From Clostridia bacterium (GTDB lineage Bacteria; Bacillota; Clostridia; Oscillospirales; CAG-272): a DNA stretch of 44,738 nucleotides. Every line of letters begins with the position of its first letter. The first letter of the stretch is position 1. Under the pieces are notes generated by a model. That model saw only the letters and a program-made list of their open reading frames with translations. It did not search any database and was not told the DNA's origin. The position numbers and the translations under genes were made by a program. The DNA is taken from assembly GCA_028720145.1 (NCBI GenBank), contig JAQYLJ010000013.1, positions 1 to 44,738 of the forward strand, in the 5' to 3' direction. Of this stretch, positions 31,941 through 42,370 are shown piece by piece.

Positions 31941-33095
31941 TCACCAATTCAGAATAAACTCGATGACAAAGCACGCGCTCCAACTGAACGAATGCCAGTA
32001 AAGACCCCGTCCGGTCTTGGAATCATAGTTTTCATAGATGCCGTCGGTGTTCTCGTCCACCATGGAGAGTATCTTTTCACGAATCCCCTCCGCGGTTTCG
32101 AGGAAACCGTAGTTTTTCAGCCCGCGCGCAGCGAAATAAGCGATATTGAGCCAGGTCGGTCCCCGCCAATAGCCGGTCGAATAGGTCGGGTCGTTATACG
32201 AGACGGAGGGCATCCCCGGGTAGAACAATGCGGGATCGGAGCCGAGCTTGTGCATTGCCTGCGCCTGTGCATAGGTCGCGATGCCGATATAGAGCGGCAT
32301 GAAAGAAGCGGGGGTCACGACGGACGAGAACCGCCCCAAACGGAAGTTATAATCTGCGAAGCGTTTCTTTTCGGGGTCAAAGAGTTTGGTGAGAATGAGC
32401 TGCTTCAAGGCATTTGCCTTTTCGGTCCATGCGCTGCCGTCTTCGCCGATGGCATAGGCGATATTCGCCATGGAGCGATAAAACAGCACCATAAAGCAGT
32501 TGAGGTCGATGGGATAGAAGTCGATCACGGGAGAATCCCAGCGGGGCGAGTTATCCCATCCCGATTCGTACCGTGCGAACAAATAGTCGTTTTTCGCGAT
32601 CTCTTCGGGCGTCCCGACCGAGGAATAGTGGAACAGTCCATCGTGCATTCTTTGGTTCACCCAAAACTGCTCGTTTTTGACAAAAGAGGGATAGCAGGTT
32701 TTTAAGAAATCCTTATCGCCGTCTTTTTCGTATACCGTCCATGCCGCCCAAGGGAGCACCGGCGGTTTCGTCAGTTTCTCCACCTTGTTCCCTGTCAGAT
32801 AAATGACATCGGGGTACATGCCGTCTTCGAGCTGAAACGCCATAAACCCGAGCAGGCAGTCCTTTGCGAGCGGAATGTCAAAATAGGAGGTCGCCATCGC
32901 GTGAAACGCGGAATCCCAGTTCCAAATCCCCGTCGTATCATTGATCCACGGGGAAATGCACCGTCTCGGTGCCCACGGGGCATCGGGAGAATCCACGATA
33001 TTTCCCTGTAAGGTGTCATAGGCGCGCCCGAGGAGCCGTTTCTCCCGTTCGGTCAGCCTGTCTGCGTATGTCGCAATCAATTCTTCTTTATTCAT
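31941..33095 (-). CDS. GH63/trehalase-clan glycoside hydrolase
   Basis: A 384-aa (alpha/alpha)6-barrel type glycosidase. Characteristic segments: NDTTGIWNWDSAFHAMA near the N-terminus, PPVLPWAAWTVYEKDGD, the acid-residue motif YESGWDNSPRWDSPVIDFYPIDLN, then STGYWRGPTWLNIAYFAARGL, and the late IYENYDSKTGRGLYWHSFSWSA, which carries the likely base. These fit GH63-like alpha-glucosidases and related trehalase-clan enzymes acting on alpha-linked gluco- or manno-oligosaccharides; the exact substrate is unknown. There is no signal peptide, so it is cytosolic and would act on imported sugar. The start is ATG 33095 after GAGAGGG. It follows the solute-binding lipoprotein gene by about 97 nt containing an attenuator-like stem. 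Confidence 0.85.
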   Translation of the reverse strand: MNKEELIATYADRLTEREKRLLGRAYDTLQGNIVDSPDAPWAPRRCISPWINDTTGIWNWDSAFHAMATSYFDIPLAKDCLLGFMAFQLEDGMYPDVIYLTGNKVEKLTKPPVLPWAAWTVYEKDGDKDFLKTCYPSFVKNEQFWVNQRMHDGLFHYSSVGTPEEIAKNDYLFARYESGWDNSPRWDSPVIDFYPIDLNCFMVLFYRSMANIAYAIGEDGSAWTEKANALKQLILTKLFDPEKKRFADYNFRLGRFSSVVTPASFMPLYIGIATYAQAQAMHKLGSDPALFYPGMPSVSYNDPTYSTGYWRGPTWLNIAYFAARGLKNYGFLETAEGIREKILSMVDENTDGIYENYDSKTGRGLYWHSFSWSACFVIEFILNW

Positions 33096-33121
33096 AAAAC
33101 CCTCTCATATAAATTCCGTCA

Positions 33122-33148
33122 GAAAGGGAGCACGCCTGTGCTCCCTCT
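33122..33148 (-). terminator. Weak terminator/attenuator between the solute-binding gene and the glycosidase gene
   Basis: Minus strand: AGGGAGCAC-AGGC-GTGCTCCCT followed by only TTTCTG. It probably reduces rather than stops transcription into the glycosidase gene. Confidence 0.6.
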
Positions 33149-33192
33149 TGTGACGCATATTGTATGGTGATTTGAAGAATGTCGCAGAAATG

Positions 33193-34383
33193 TTATTTGT
33201 AAGCGGCTTCGCTGTTCTGCAACCAAATGTAGTAAGCATTTTCGGGGTCGATCCCAAGCGAGGGATCGGTCGAGGGATACAGCGTGAGGATATTCCCCGT
33301 ATAGGCGGGAGAGATGCTGTATGCGGGTCCCTCGGCAATCGGCGTAACCGAAACCACATTGCCGCTCGCGTCGGTCGTGGTGGTATAAGTCACATTCTTG
33401 ACACCGTATTGAAGAATGGAATGAAGTTCCTTATTCGTATAGAGTTCCGCGATGACTTCAAGCGCGCGCGACGAACTCTCACAAGTACGGGAGATGCAGA
33501 ACATACCGTTAAAGAGTTCATCATAGGTCACGGTCGGCTTCTTCGCTTCGCTGTCGTCGACCAAGATAATGTAATCGTCGGTATTCACGCCATCATAAGG
33601 AATGGTAAAGCGGGCACGGTAGTCACCGGTATATTCGAGGACATGAGAGCTAAATCCTTCGGAATCCGCGCTTCTCAGAACATTGAGGACCTGCTTCGTC
33701 GTAACGCCTTCACCGGAAGGTGCGTAATACTTGTTGTAGAATTCGCGTTCAATCGCGTAGTAACTGTAAAAACCGATTTTGAAGTTCGCAGGGACACCGT
33801 AGTAGACTCCGTCGACATTCGCGTGATCGTAAATCAAGGAGCAAATCGCCTTGTCCCGACCGGTCTCGTCGTTCAAAATCCGAGAATAGCTCGTGGTGAG
33901 AGACGAGGTCAAATCGCAGAGCGCGTTCTGCGCGACATACGAGTCAAACATCTCTTTGCCGGTCATGACAAAAATGTCGCATTGAGACGCGGAGAGCTGC
34001 GGAAATTTATCGTTCAAAAGATAGGTCTTCTCTTCTTTGACACCGGAATCTGCCTGCGTCGCCGATACCGCATACTGCTGAGCGACCACCGACTCATATT
34101 CGGTCTCGTCAATCAGACAGAACTGAATCCGGGTCCGATACTTCGGCTCGATAATCGCGTTAAACTCCGCCTGCATCGCGGCGACCACGGCAGGATCGAT
34201 CGCTTCATGCGTAGCGAGATTCGTGGGAATATACATATTCAGCGTCAAATAGGGTTTCTCGGGGGTCAACTGGTTCTTCTCGATATACTCTTTCGCGGCA
34301 TCGTAATCCGACTCTCCGCACGAGACGAACACCAAAGTGACGAGGAGCAGGCACAGCGCCAAGGCGATCAATCGTTTTTTCAT
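33193..34383 (-). CDS. Lipoprotein, family-1-like extracellular solute-binding protein
   Basis: A 396-aa exported protein. MKKRLIALALCLLLVTLVFVSC is a lipoprotein signal peptide with the modified Cys before GESDYD. The body resembles sugar ABC-transporter binding proteins: MYIPTNLATHEAIDPAVVAAM followed by IIEPKYRTRIQF, then LPxxCDIFVMTG-type strands (ASQCDIFVMTGKEMF), VDGVYYGVPANFKIG, and the terminal YTNKELHSILQYGVKNVTY, typical of this superfamily. No permease or ATPase gene is next to it. The start is ATG 34383-34381 after CGGAGGATATCTC. It has its own promoter, nested at the end of rpoD. Confidence 0.8.
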   Translation of the reverse strand: MKKRLIALALCLLLVTLVFVSCGESDYDAAKEYIEKNQLTPEKPYLTLNMYIPTNLATHEAIDPAVVAAMQAEFNAIIEPKYRTRIQFCLIDETEYESVVAQQYAVSATQADSGVKEEKTYLLNDKFPQLSASQCDIFVMTGKEMFDSYVAQNALCDLTSSLTTSYSRILNDETGRDKAICSLIYDHANVDGVYYGVPANFKIGFYSYYAIEREFYNKYYAPSGEGVTTKQVLNVLRSADSEGFSSHVLEYTGDYRARFTIPYDGVNTDDYIILVDDSEAKKPTVTYDELFNGMFCISRTCESSSRALEVIAELYTNKELHSILQYGVKNVTYTTTTDASGNVVSVTPIAEGPAYSISPAYTGNILTLYPSTDPSLGIDPENAYYIWLQNSEAAYK

Positions 34384-34415
34384 GAGATATCCTCCGGAAT
34401 CGGGCACTTTCTATA

Positions 34416-34444
34416 ATTTTACTACATGGTGAAATGAATGTCAA
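34416..34444 (-). promoter_or_regulatory. Sigma-A promoter of the solute-binding lipoprotein gene
   Basis: Minus strand: TTGACA (34444-34439), a 17-nt spacer, and TAAAAT (34421-34416). It lies just after the rpoD stop, with no terminator between. Confidence 0.8.
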
Positions 34445-34451
34445 GTGTCAC

Positions 34452-35540
<1,089 letters not shown>

Positions 35541-35541
35541 C

Positions 35542-37332
35542 TCATTCACCTTTCTCTGTCTTTGTTTTTGTCTTTGTACGCTTTCCGTCAAGGAGTTTCT
35601 GCAAATCCTCCGGAGTCATTGCAGATGACTTCTGCCTTTGTTTTTTAACCGATTCTTTTAGTTTTTTACAACATTCAAGGAAAATTTCCGCACCGTTATC
35701 TGTCATGTTCATGCGGTCGATCTTCATTTTGACGATTCTTCCCGTCTCTTCGGGCGTGAATGCTTCATAGTCGATTTCCCCGTCCTCGGTCGCGATGATT
35801 GCCGAATAGACACGCCGATTAAATTCGGTGAGAAAATCGTCCTCCGAGAGAATGCTCGAGTCGGCCTTTATCTTCGGGAGATACTCACCCGGGCGGAGAA
35901 GCAAAAGACCGAGCACCGCTTCCTCGGCACGAGCGACCGCCGGCATCTTCACGAAATCGCGGTTCACCGTGTCGGAGAATCCGAGAGACGCCTGTTTGAC
36001 GCTTTGGACTTCCTTACGTTTTCCGTCCTTCTCCCGCTTAGAAGCTGCGCGTTCGACATCGTTCTTGACAACTGCGGCTTCCATCCCGAGTGCTTTCGCC
36101 GCCACGCGGGTATAGACATCCCGTTCCGCAGCGGAGGAAACCTGCGCTATCATCTTCGCGAGTTCGTTCGCGGCATCGATTTTATCCTGCGGATCCGACA
36201 GTACATATTTTGAGAGAATCCTGTTCAGGTTATAATCGAATTTGCTGGCACTCGCGTCAAGGGCTGCTTGGAACTTGTCCCGTCCGAATTTTTTAATGTA
36301 CTCGTCGGGGTCTTTCGCGTTTTCGAGTTTTAAGAGACGGACATCGAGTCCCACCTCTTCGAGCAGCACCATGGCTTTATCCGCCGCGTGCCGCCCCGCC
36401 TCGTCCATGTCGTAAGCGATCACGATGCTCTTGGTATACCGTTTCATCAGGCGCGCCTGTTCGGGCGTAATGGCTGTCCCGAGGGTCGCCACGGCGTTTG
36501 TGAACCCCGCCTCGTGCATCGAGATGACATCCATATATCCCTCGCAGAGAATCATACTCTCTCCGCAAGCGTCTTTTGCAAAGTTGAGGGCAAAGAGGTT
36601 ACGGCGTTTACTGAATACCGGCGTATCCGAAGAGTTCTTATACTTATTCGGCACACCCGACTGCATCACGCGCCCGCCGAATGCGATGATATTCCCTGCC
36701 GGGTCAATGATCGGGAACATGACACGGTCGTAGAAAGTATCATAGACCCGTCCTGTGTCGGCGTTCTTCCCGCAGAGAAATCCCGCTATCATCTCCTCTT
36801 CCGTATACCCGAGACTTTTGAGATAACGCGAGGTGGCACCGTATTCGCGCGGGGCGTACCCGAGTCCGAAGTGGTTGATGGTCGCGGTGCTGAGCCCCCG
36901 CTTCTCATGGAGATACGCGAACGCTTCCTTTGCTTCGGGCGTATTCGCGAGCAGATTGGCATGAAAGAAACGCGCGGCGGCGACATTCATTTCATAGATG
37001 CGCTTTTTATCAAATTTGGGTTTCAACCCGTACTTGTCCGGCGCATCCGGAATGGTGATTCCCACCTGCTTCGCGAGGTATTCCACCGCCTCGGGGTACG
37101 ACAGATTCTCGGCTTTTTGAATAAACGAGATGGTAGACCCGCCGACGCCGCACCCGAAACAATAGAAACTGTTATCCTGCGGGTAAACCGTGAAAGACGG
37201 CGTCTTCTCGCTGTGGAACGGACAGAGCCCTTTCATGATATTCCCCGCTCGCTGTAAGCGAACATAGGGCGAGATCACCTGCTTGATGTCCGCGCGGGCA
37301 AGAATCTCGTCAATGACTTCCTTCGGTATCAT
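35542..37332 (-). CDS. dnaG: DNA primase
   Basis: A 596-aa enzyme synthesising RNA primers at replication forks. The N-terminal CHC2 zinc-binding domain has C37, H40, C58 and C61 ([22 protein letters not shown]). The RNA-polymerase core includes [17 protein letters not shown] and [23 protein letters not shown] segments, and the TOPRIM domain has [17 protein letters not shown] and [19 protein letters not shown]. The C-terminal helicase-binding region runs to a Lys/Thr tail ([11 protein letters not shown]). The start is ATG 37332-37330, overlapping the dgt stop as ATGA; its SD is in the end of dgt. Confidence 0.97.
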   Translation of the reverse strand: MIPKEVIDEILARADIKQVISPYVRLQRAGNIMKGLCPFHSEKTPSFTVYPQDNSFYCFGCGVGGSTISFIQKAENLSYPEAVEYLAKQVGITIPDAPDKYGLKPKFDKKRIYEMNVAAARFFHANLLANTPEAKEAFAYLHEKRGLSTATINHFGLGYAPREYGATSRYLKSLGYTEEEMIAGFLCGKNADTGRVYDTFYDRVMFPIIDPAGNIIAFGGRVMQSGVPNKYKNSSDTPVFSKRRNLFALNFAKDACGESMILCEGYMDVISMHEAGFTNAVATLGTAITPEQARLMKRYTKSIVIAYDMDEAGRHAADKAMVLLEEVGLDVRLLKLENAKDPDEYIKKFGRDKFQAALDASASKFDYNLNRILSKYVLSDPQDKIDAANELAKMIAQVSSAAERDVYTRVAAKALGMEAAVVKNDVERAASKREKDGKRKEVQSVKQASLGFSDTVNRDFVKMPAVARAEEAVLGLLLLRPGEYLPKIKADSSILSEDDFLTEFNRRVYSAIIATEDGEIDYEAFTPEETGRIVKMKIDRMNMTDNGAEIFLECCKKLKESVKKQRQKSSAMTPEDLQKLLDGKRTKTKTKTEKGE

Positions 37333-38342
37333 GTGTTGCTCCCCCTCCATACCTCGGGGACAAAGAGCTTCTCATACACGGAGATGGCGTATCGGTCGGT
37401 CATGCCCGATATGAAGTCACAGACGCATCTGCCGACCCCGTCGGTCGGAATGAGTCGCTGATAGAGTTCCGGCATCTCTTCGGGATGCTCGAGGTAGTAT
37501 TGGTAGAGCGAAATCAAGAGGTTTTTCGCCTTTTCGTCTTCCGCTTTTGCAAGCGAATGGCGGTAGATCGTGCGATAGAGGTAAGCGTGTAACTCGCGGG
37601 TCGCCTCGCCTATCTCCCCTTGGAAAATGATATCCGGCTGATTCACACTCTGCTCAATCAGCGAGGAGACCATATTGTTGATTCGTTCGCTGTTCCCCCG
37701 TCCGAGGACATTCAGAATCTCGCCGGGGATATCGTCGAGTGAGAGAATGCCCGCGCGGCAGGCATCGTCAATATCATGGTTGATATAGGCGATCTTATCC
37801 GCATAACGCACAATCCGCCCCTCTATGGTGGATGCCCATTCCCCTCGCGTGTGATGGAGAATCCCGTCGCGCACCTCGTAGGTGAGATTCAGACCCTCAC
37901 CGTCCTTTTCGAGGACATCCACGACGCGCAGACTCTGCTCATAGTGGGAGAACCCGGGGTCGAAACACTTTCTGAGCGCGTCTTCCCCTGCGTGCCCGAA
38001 CGGCGTATGTCCGAGGTCGTGCCCCATCGCGATCGCTTCGGTCAAATCCTCGTTCATGCGGAGCGCACGGGCGATGATGCGCGCGATCTGCGTCACCTCC
38101 AAGGTGTGGGTCAGACGAGTGCGGTAATGCTCGTCAATCGGAGACAGAAATACCTGCGTTTTATGTATCAGACGACGAAAAGACTTCGCGTGAATGATTT
38201 TGTCGCGATCCCGCTGATAGTCCGTGCGGTTCGGGCACGGAGGGATGGGTTTCGCGCGTCCGCGGGTGTTCTCGGTGAGAAAAGCATAAGGAGACAGCGT
38301 CTCGCGTTCTCTTTCGAGAAAAATATCAGAGATGCGGGTCAT
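37329..38342 (-). CDS. dgt: dNTP triphosphohydrolase, Dgt-like HD-domain protein
   Basis: A 337-aa HD phosphohydrolase releasing triphosphate from deoxynucleoside triphosphates; it may control dNTP levels. The HD residues are visible in RLTHTLEVTQIARIIARAL and AMGHDLGHTPFGHAGEDAL, with the family N-terminus RDRDKIIHAKSFRRLIHKTQVF and KIAYINHDIDDA further on. It is shorter than E. coli Dgt, as usual for the Firmicute type. The start is ATG 38342 after AAAGGAG. It is first gene of the conserved dgt-dnaG-rpoD operon. The 95 nt upstream hold TTGACG on the minus strand but no convincing -10. Confidence 0.93.
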   Translation of the reverse strand: MTRISDIFLERERETLSPYAFLTENTRGRAKPIPPCPNRTDYQRDRDKIIHAKSFRRLIHKTQVFLSPIDEHYRTRLTHTLEVTQIARIIARALRMNEDLTEAIAMGHDLGHTPFGHAGEDALRKCFDPGFSHYEQSLRVVDVLEKDGEGLNLTYEVRDGILHHTRGEWASTIEGRIVRYADKIAYINHDIDDACRAGILSLDDIPGEILNVLGRGNSERINNMVSSLIEQSVNQPDIIFQGEIGEATRELHAYLYRTIYRHSLAKAEDEKAKNLLISLYQYYLEHPEEMPELYQRLIPTDGVGRCVCDFISGMTDRYAISVYEKLFVPEVWRGSNT

Positions 38343-38437
38343 GGGTACGCTCCTTTCCCGATGTATTCACAAATAAGATACGCAGAAAAACCGTCAAATA
38401 CTCTTTTTTGGGGGTATTTTCCCCGATTTTTGTGCAA

Positions 38438-39073
38438 TCATTCACCCATTTCGGTTTTTTGTGCCGAAAAGAGTTCTTCGAGCACCTCGGCAACACATCT
38501 TCCCGCCGTCGTTTCCCTGACTGACGCGGTGAAACGGTCGATCGCTTCTTCGGGAATCAACACTTCAAAAGACACTTCCTCCGCAAATTGTGTATTCACG
38601 ACGGTATAGCGGGAAAGCAGGGATTCAAGGCGTTTATAATCGCTGTAACCCGCCCTAGCTTTGACGCGAAGCGCAGGCGTGTAGGTGACGGGATTCGCAT
38701 CGTCAATCGCCTGTTTCGCCGCGGTGGTATAGGCGCGGACCAGTCCGCCTGTGCCGAGGAGCGTCCCGCCAAAGTAGCGCACCACGACGACCAAAGCATC
38801 GGTCACGTCTCCCGCTCGCAAAAGATCGAGGACGGGTATTCCCGCCGTGCCCGACGGTTCTCCGTCGTCCGAGAACCGTGTCTTACTATCCTGTCTCAAC
38901 CGATAGGCGTAAACATGATGGCGTGCATCGGGATATTGATTCTTGATCTCCGCGAGTTTCGTCAGCGCTTCCTCCTCATTCGCGACCGGATATGCGAATG
39001 AGAGAAAAACCGACTTTTTCTCATCATAGCGCCCGCCCCCGGGGCGTTCCAAACTCAAATACGCCCGTCTCAT
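38438..39073 (-). CDS. YigZ/IMPACT-family protein
   Basis: A 211-aa protein of the YigZ (UPF0029/IMPACT) family. The N-terminal domain carries the signature KSVFLSFAYPVANEEEALTKLAEI, then ARHHVYAYRLRQDSKTRFSDDGEPSGTAGIPVLDLLRAGDVTDALVVVVRYFGGTLLGTGGLVRAYTTAAKQAI, almost a textbook match. The C-terminal half is a DUF1949-like ferredoxin-fold domain. Its molecular role is unclear; the eukaryotic relative IMPACT modulates Gcn2. The start is ATG 39073-39071, overlapping the hflX stop (ATGA), so translation is coupled to hflX. Confidence 0.93.
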   Translation of the reverse strand: MRRAYLSLERPGGGRYDEKKSVFLSFAYPVANEEEALTKLAEIKNQYPDARHHVYAYRLRQDSKTRFSDDGEPSGTAGIPVLDLLRAGDVTDALVVVVRYFGGTLLGTGGLVRAYTTAAKQAIDDANPVTYTPALRVKARAGYSDYKRLESLLSRYTVVNTQFAEEVSFEVLIPEEAIDRFTASVRETTAGRCVAEVLEELFSAQKTEMGE

Positions 39074-40326
39074 TCTGCAAAGTATTCGGCGTACTTCCCG
39101 GCAGATTTTTTGTCCAGTGTCGCCGTGATGCGCACGCCCTCCTCCGAATAGATTTCTTCTTCGACTGTCGCGTCGTCGTGGAGCGCACTGACCTTAGACA
39201 GGCTGTCATAGGGGATCAGAAGCGCGTGCCGCTCCTTTCCGTCGTCGAGCACCTGCGCGAGAGATTCCAAAAGCAAATTGAGACCGAATTTCTTTTCTGC
39301 CGAAATATATATCTGATTATTTTCTTTTCTAAGTCCCGTTTTCGGGAAATCCGACAGTTTGTCGCATTGGTTATAGACATACAAAATCGGCTTGTCGCTC
39401 GCGCCCAGTTCCCCGAGCAGTTCCTCGGTGACGGCGATATGCGTATCGGTCTCCGGGTCGGTGACATCGCTCACCAGTAGGATGATATCCGCGTAGACCA
39501 CCTCGTCGAGGGTGGAGCGGAACGCGTGCACCAAATGGTGCGGCAGATTCCGAATAAACCCGACCGTATCGGTGATGAGCACTTCTTCCCCGTTCTGTAA
39601 AGTCAGACGGCGTGTCGTGGGGTCAAGGGTGGCGAAGAGTTTGTTTTCGGCGAGCACTCCCGCATCGGTCAGGGCATTCATCAGAGTCGACTTCCCAGCA
39701 TTGGTATATCCGACAAGTGCCACTTTGCGAATCCCCGAACGGTCGCGCGCGGCACGCATGGTTTTTCTCGTGCTTTCCAGCTCTTTTAATTGTCTTTCCA
39801 GTGCACAGATGCGCTCGTGGACGTGTCTGCGGTCACTTTCGAGCTGACTCTCCCCGGGTCCTCGCGTACCGATACCGCCACCTAGACGGGAAAGAGCCTT
39901 CCCCCGTCCGACAAGACGCGGGACGGTATATTTGAGTTGTGCGAGTTCGACTTGCAGTTTCCCTTCTCCCGTGACCGCGTGTTTGGCGAAAATATCGAGA
40001 ATCAAGATTGTGCGGTCAATGACCTCCATACCATCGAAATCGTCTTCGAGATTCCGAATCTGCGACGGCGTGAGTTCAAAGTCGAAGACGACAAGTTCTG
40101 CCGAGAGATTAGTGCCGAGTTCTTTAATTTCATGTACCTTTCCTGCCCCGATGCAGGTGCGTGGATCCATTGCTGTCTTTAACTGAATGACCCGTGCGAC
40201 CACCTCGCCGCCCGCCGTCTCGACAAGGCGCGTCAGCTCATCGAGTCCTGTCTCGGCATCGCTCATGTCTCTCTGACTCTTCGCAATGGTGACTATAATT
40301 GTTTTTTGAATGGTTTCTGCTTCCAT
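39070..40326 (-). CDS. hflX: Ribosome-associated GTPase HflX
   Basis: A 418-aa GTPase that splits stalled or hibernating ribosomes after stress. The N-terminal HflX domain contains KTAMDPRTCIGAGKVHEIKE and LVVFDFELTPSQIRNLE. The linker GRGKALSRLGGGIGTRGPGESQLESDRRHV is the family hallmark. The G domain shows G1 GYTNAGKST, G3 DTVGFIRNLPHHLVHAFRSTL and a G4 YNQCD (NKxD variant). The C-terminal 40 residues form the usual small domain. The start is ATG 40326 after GGAGGTCCC. It lies just downstream of the rpmE terminator and is coupled to yigZ. Confidence 0.96.
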   Translation of the reverse strand: MEAETIQKTIIVTIAKSQRDMSDAETGLDELTRLVETAGGEVVARVIQLKTAMDPRTCIGAGKVHEIKELGTNLSAELVVFDFELTPSQIRNLEDDFDGMEVIDRTILILDIFAKHAVTGEGKLQVELAQLKYTVPRLVGRGKALSRLGGGIGTRGPGESQLESDRRHVHERICALERQLKELESTRKTMRAARDRSGIRKVALVGYTNAGKSTLMNALTDAGVLAENKLFATLDPTTRRLTLQNGEEVLITDTVGFIRNLPHHLVHAFRSTLDEVVYADIILLVSDVTDPETDTHIAVTEELLGELGASDKPILYVYNQCDKLSDFPKTGLRKENNQIYISAEKKFGLNLLLESLAQVLDDGKERHALLIPYDSLSKVSALHDDATVEEEIYSEEGVRITATLDKKSAGKYAEYFAE

Positions 40327-40337
40327 GGGACCTCCGT

Positions 40338-40372
40338 CAAAAAAATGCGCGTGGAGTTTCCACGCGCATTTA
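40338..40372 (-). terminator. Terminator of rpmE
   Basis: Minus strand: AAATGCGCGTGGA-AAC-TCCACGCGCATTT followed by TTTTGACGG. It sits between rpmE and the hflX SD. Confidence 0.92.
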
Positions 40373-40386
40373 TGGTTTCAACTGTC

Positions 40387-40602
40387 TTATTTCGCCTTAG
40401 CGGCTGCGGCGTTACGCCGAGCGTTGAAACGGTCAATCACACCGCCGATATCAACGAGTTTCTGCTTCCCGGTAAAGAAGGGATGGCACTTCGAGCAGAT
40501 ATCAACATTCATATCGCCTTTGGTGGAGTGGGTCTTGACGACCGCACCGCACGCACATTTAATTGTTGCTTCTTTATATTCGGGATGGATGCCGGACTTC
40601 AT
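40387..40602 (-). CDS. rpmE: 50S ribosomal protein L31, zinc-binding type
   Basis: A 71-aa large-subunit protein. [38 protein letters not shown] and [11 protein letters not shown] are diagnostic. Cys16, Cys18, Cys36 and Cys39 form the zinc ribbon, so this is the C+ form that is used when zinc is sufficient. The start is ATG 40602 after AAAGAGGT. It has its own promoter and terminator. Confidence 0.97.
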   Translation of the reverse strand: MKSGIHPEYKEATIKCACGAVVKTHSTKGDMNVDICSKCHPFFTGKQKLVDIGGVIDRFNARRNAAAAKAK

Positions 40603-40636
40603 TTTTCTTACCTCTTTGCTGTTATTTTACTGAACG

Positions 40637-40665
40637 ATTATAGCATATCGAAAAACAAAATGCAA
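40637..40665 (-). promoter_or_regulatory. Sigma-A promoter of rpmE
   Basis: Minus strand: TTGCAT (40665-40660), a 17-nt spacer, and perfect TATAAT (40642-40637). Confidence 0.85.
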
Positions 40666-40683
40666 CACTTTTTTCGCTGAAAG

Positions 40684-41409
40684 TTATATTTTTTCCGATA
40701 TTTCTTTTTTCAGATCGCGAATGATGCGTTTTTCAAGCCGAGATATGTAGGATTGAGAGATCCCGAGCAGGTCTGCTACCTCTTTCTGTGTCAGGTCATC
40801 TCCGCCCGTAAGTCCATACCTGAGTTCGATAATCATCCGTTCCCTGTCGCCGAGATGCGAGATCGCCCGATGGAGCAGCGTCTTCTCTTCGGCTTCTTCG
40901 AGGTCTTTCGAGACGACATCGGGGTCACTGCCCAAAATGTCCGAGAGCAACAGTTCATTCCCGTCCCAATCGACGCTGAGCGGCTCGTCAAACGAAATTT
41001 CTCTTCTCGCATTCGCATTTTTCCGAATGAACATGAGAATCTCGTTCTCAATGCAGCGGGACGCATAAGTCGCGAGTTTGATATTCTTCTCGGGCTGATA
41101 GGTCTCAATCGCTTTGATGAGCCCGACCGTGCCGATAGAGATGAGTTCCTCAATGTTGACGCCGGTGTTTTCAAACTTTTTCGCGATGAAAACGACCAGA
41201 CGCAGATTGCGCTCGATCAGCGTCGCGCGCTTTTGCTCGGGGGCAATGTCCGAATGGATCAGTGCTATCTCTTCCTCTGCCGTGAGGGGAGACGGCAGAA
41301 TGTCCGAGCCGTTGATATACATCAGGTCGGCGTCATATATTTTTGTTTCGTTCATTTTCACTTTCCTCTGTTTTAGGAACAAGCTTTTCAAAAAATGCAG
41401 GATTCTCAT
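40684..41409 (-). CDS. sigE: Sporulation sigma factor E precursor (pro-sigma E)
   Basis: A 241-aa sigma factor directing early mother-cell transcription. The N-terminal basic/hydrophobic pro-peptide ([20 protein letters not shown]) is followed by [14 protein letters not shown], which aligns with B. subtilis VYYIGGSEALPPPL; by analogy cleavage would be near residue 30. The core matches SigE nearly residue for residue: [62 protein letters not shown] and [22 protein letters not shown]. The start is ATG 41409-41407 after GGGGAGACATAAC, one base after the spoIIGA stop; upstream in-frame codons lie in spoIIGA. sigG, often the next gene, is absent here. Confidence 0.97.
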   Translation of the reverse strand: MRILHFLKSLFLKQRKVKMNETKIYDADLMYINGSDILPSPLTAEEEIALIHSDIAPEQKRATLIERNLRLVVFIAKKFENTGVNIEELISIGTVGLIKAIETYQPEKNIKLATYASRCIENEILMFIRKNANARREISFDEPLSVDWDGNELLLSDILGSDPDVVSKDLEEAEEKTLLHRAISHLGDRERMIIELRYGLTGGDDLTQKEVADLLGISQSYISRLEKRIIRDLKKEISEKI

Positions 41410-41410
41410 G

Positions 41411-42226
41411 TTATGTCTCCCCGATACACAATGCGGCGGGAAATATCCCGTCATACTTTCCCACGGAACACTTCGGCAAAACCGCCATGAGCGCGTCCAC
41501 GGGTTTCCCCTTACACAAGATGGCATCCGGACGGTACGCGAGGATGAGTTCTTTTCCGTTCACGCCCGTGACACTGACGATACACCGCCTGGACGTTAAA
41601 TAATCGGCTTGTTTGATGCGGACGCCAAATGCCGCCACTGCCTCCCGTTCTCCGAGGAACACCACGCACTTCCCCATCATCGGGTCTCGCACCAAATTCC
41701 CGCTGTCGACGAGCAGATGAAATCGCCCGCCCCTGCCGTCTATTTGGATTTCGACTTCAACCGCCTTCTCCCCCCGTACATCGGTCAGCAGATGGTTCCC
41801 AAGTCCGATGAGACACCCGCTGAGCGCTGCCAAGACGATGAAAACAAGGACTTTCATGCCGTTGTCATGCATATCGGCGTTAGCGAGCACCCGAGATAAG
41901 ATTCGGTACAGAAGCATCATACAAGCAGCAGAGAGACAGGAAATGCCGGTGAATACGAGCAACTGGCGAAAGAGCATCTTCGCGGAACGGACACGGAACG
42001 CGATGAGGCACCCGAGCGCACCCGCGAGGACTGCGGTCAGAATCAACAGTGGATAGGAAGCACAGAGCAGCAAAGCCCAAAGCGCGTAGAGCGCGAGCAA
42101 AAGTGATGCGATCATCAGCCGCAGGCGGCGCATCCCGAACCGCAGCGCTTTCCCCGTCAGGTAGAGTGCCATATAATCTACCGAGAAGTTAATGAGGAAC
42201 AGAACATCGATATAGATGGTATTCAT
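41411..42226 (-). CDS. spoIIGA: Sigma-E processing membrane protease SpoIIGA
   Basis: A 271-aa membrane aspartic protease that cleaves pro-sigma E in the mother cell after a forespore signal (SpoIIR). The N-terminal half starts [24 protein letters not shown] and has about five transmembrane segments. The soluble C-terminal half carries the aspartic-protease-like [16 protein letters not shown] (Asp174) and ends in [15 protein letters not shown]...[10 protein letters not shown]. It is somewhat shorter than the 309-aa B. subtilis protein. The start is ATG 42226-42224 after GGAGGCCCAC; upstream in-frame sequence is not coding-like. It forms a two-gene unit with sigE. Confidence 0.95.
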   Translation of the reverse strand: MNTIYIDVLFLINFSVDYMALYLTGKALRFGMRRLRLMIASLLLALYALWALLLCASYPLLILTAVLAGALGCLIAFRVRSAKMLFRQLLVFTGISCLSAACMMLLYRILSRVLANADMHDNGMKVLVFIVLAALSGCLIGLGNHLLTDVRGEKAVEVEIQIDGRGGRFHLLVDSGNLVRDPMMGKCVVFLGEREAVAAFGVRIKQADYLTSRRCIVSVTGVNGKELILAYRPDAILCKGKPVDALMAVLPKCSVGKYDGIFPAALCIGET

Positions 42227-42242
42227 GTGGGCCTCCGAACCC

Positions 42243-42307
42243 ATTATATCCGCTCGGAGACGCAACTTCTGTCTCTTTCTGTCACACGAGAAAAAAACAA
42301 TTCGGCA
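42243..42307 (-). promoter_or_regulatory. Candidate Spo0A-controlled promoter of spoIIGA-sigE
   Basis: Minus strand: TATAAT (42248-42243) has no -35 at 17 nt, but GAGACA lies 21 nt upstream, like the long spacer of the B. subtilis spoIIG promoter. An exact 0A-box core, TGCCGAA, is at 42307-42301, and a GACAGAA direct repeat with a 10-bp period covers the -35 region. Confidence 0.5.
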
Positions 42308-42370
42308 GTTATCTTCCATATAGTTATATATAAGTGACAACAGGTTATAAGAGAGAAGCCAAAAGAGAAC

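Noticed and set aside
38413..38436. GGGGG-TATTTT-CCCC hairpin with T run on the plus strand
   Set aside because: It could terminate only a rightward transcript, and no rightward gene is present there.
38343..38437. Promoter for dgt with TTGACG
   Set aside because: No acceptable -10 lies at 16-18 nt, so I did not annotate it.
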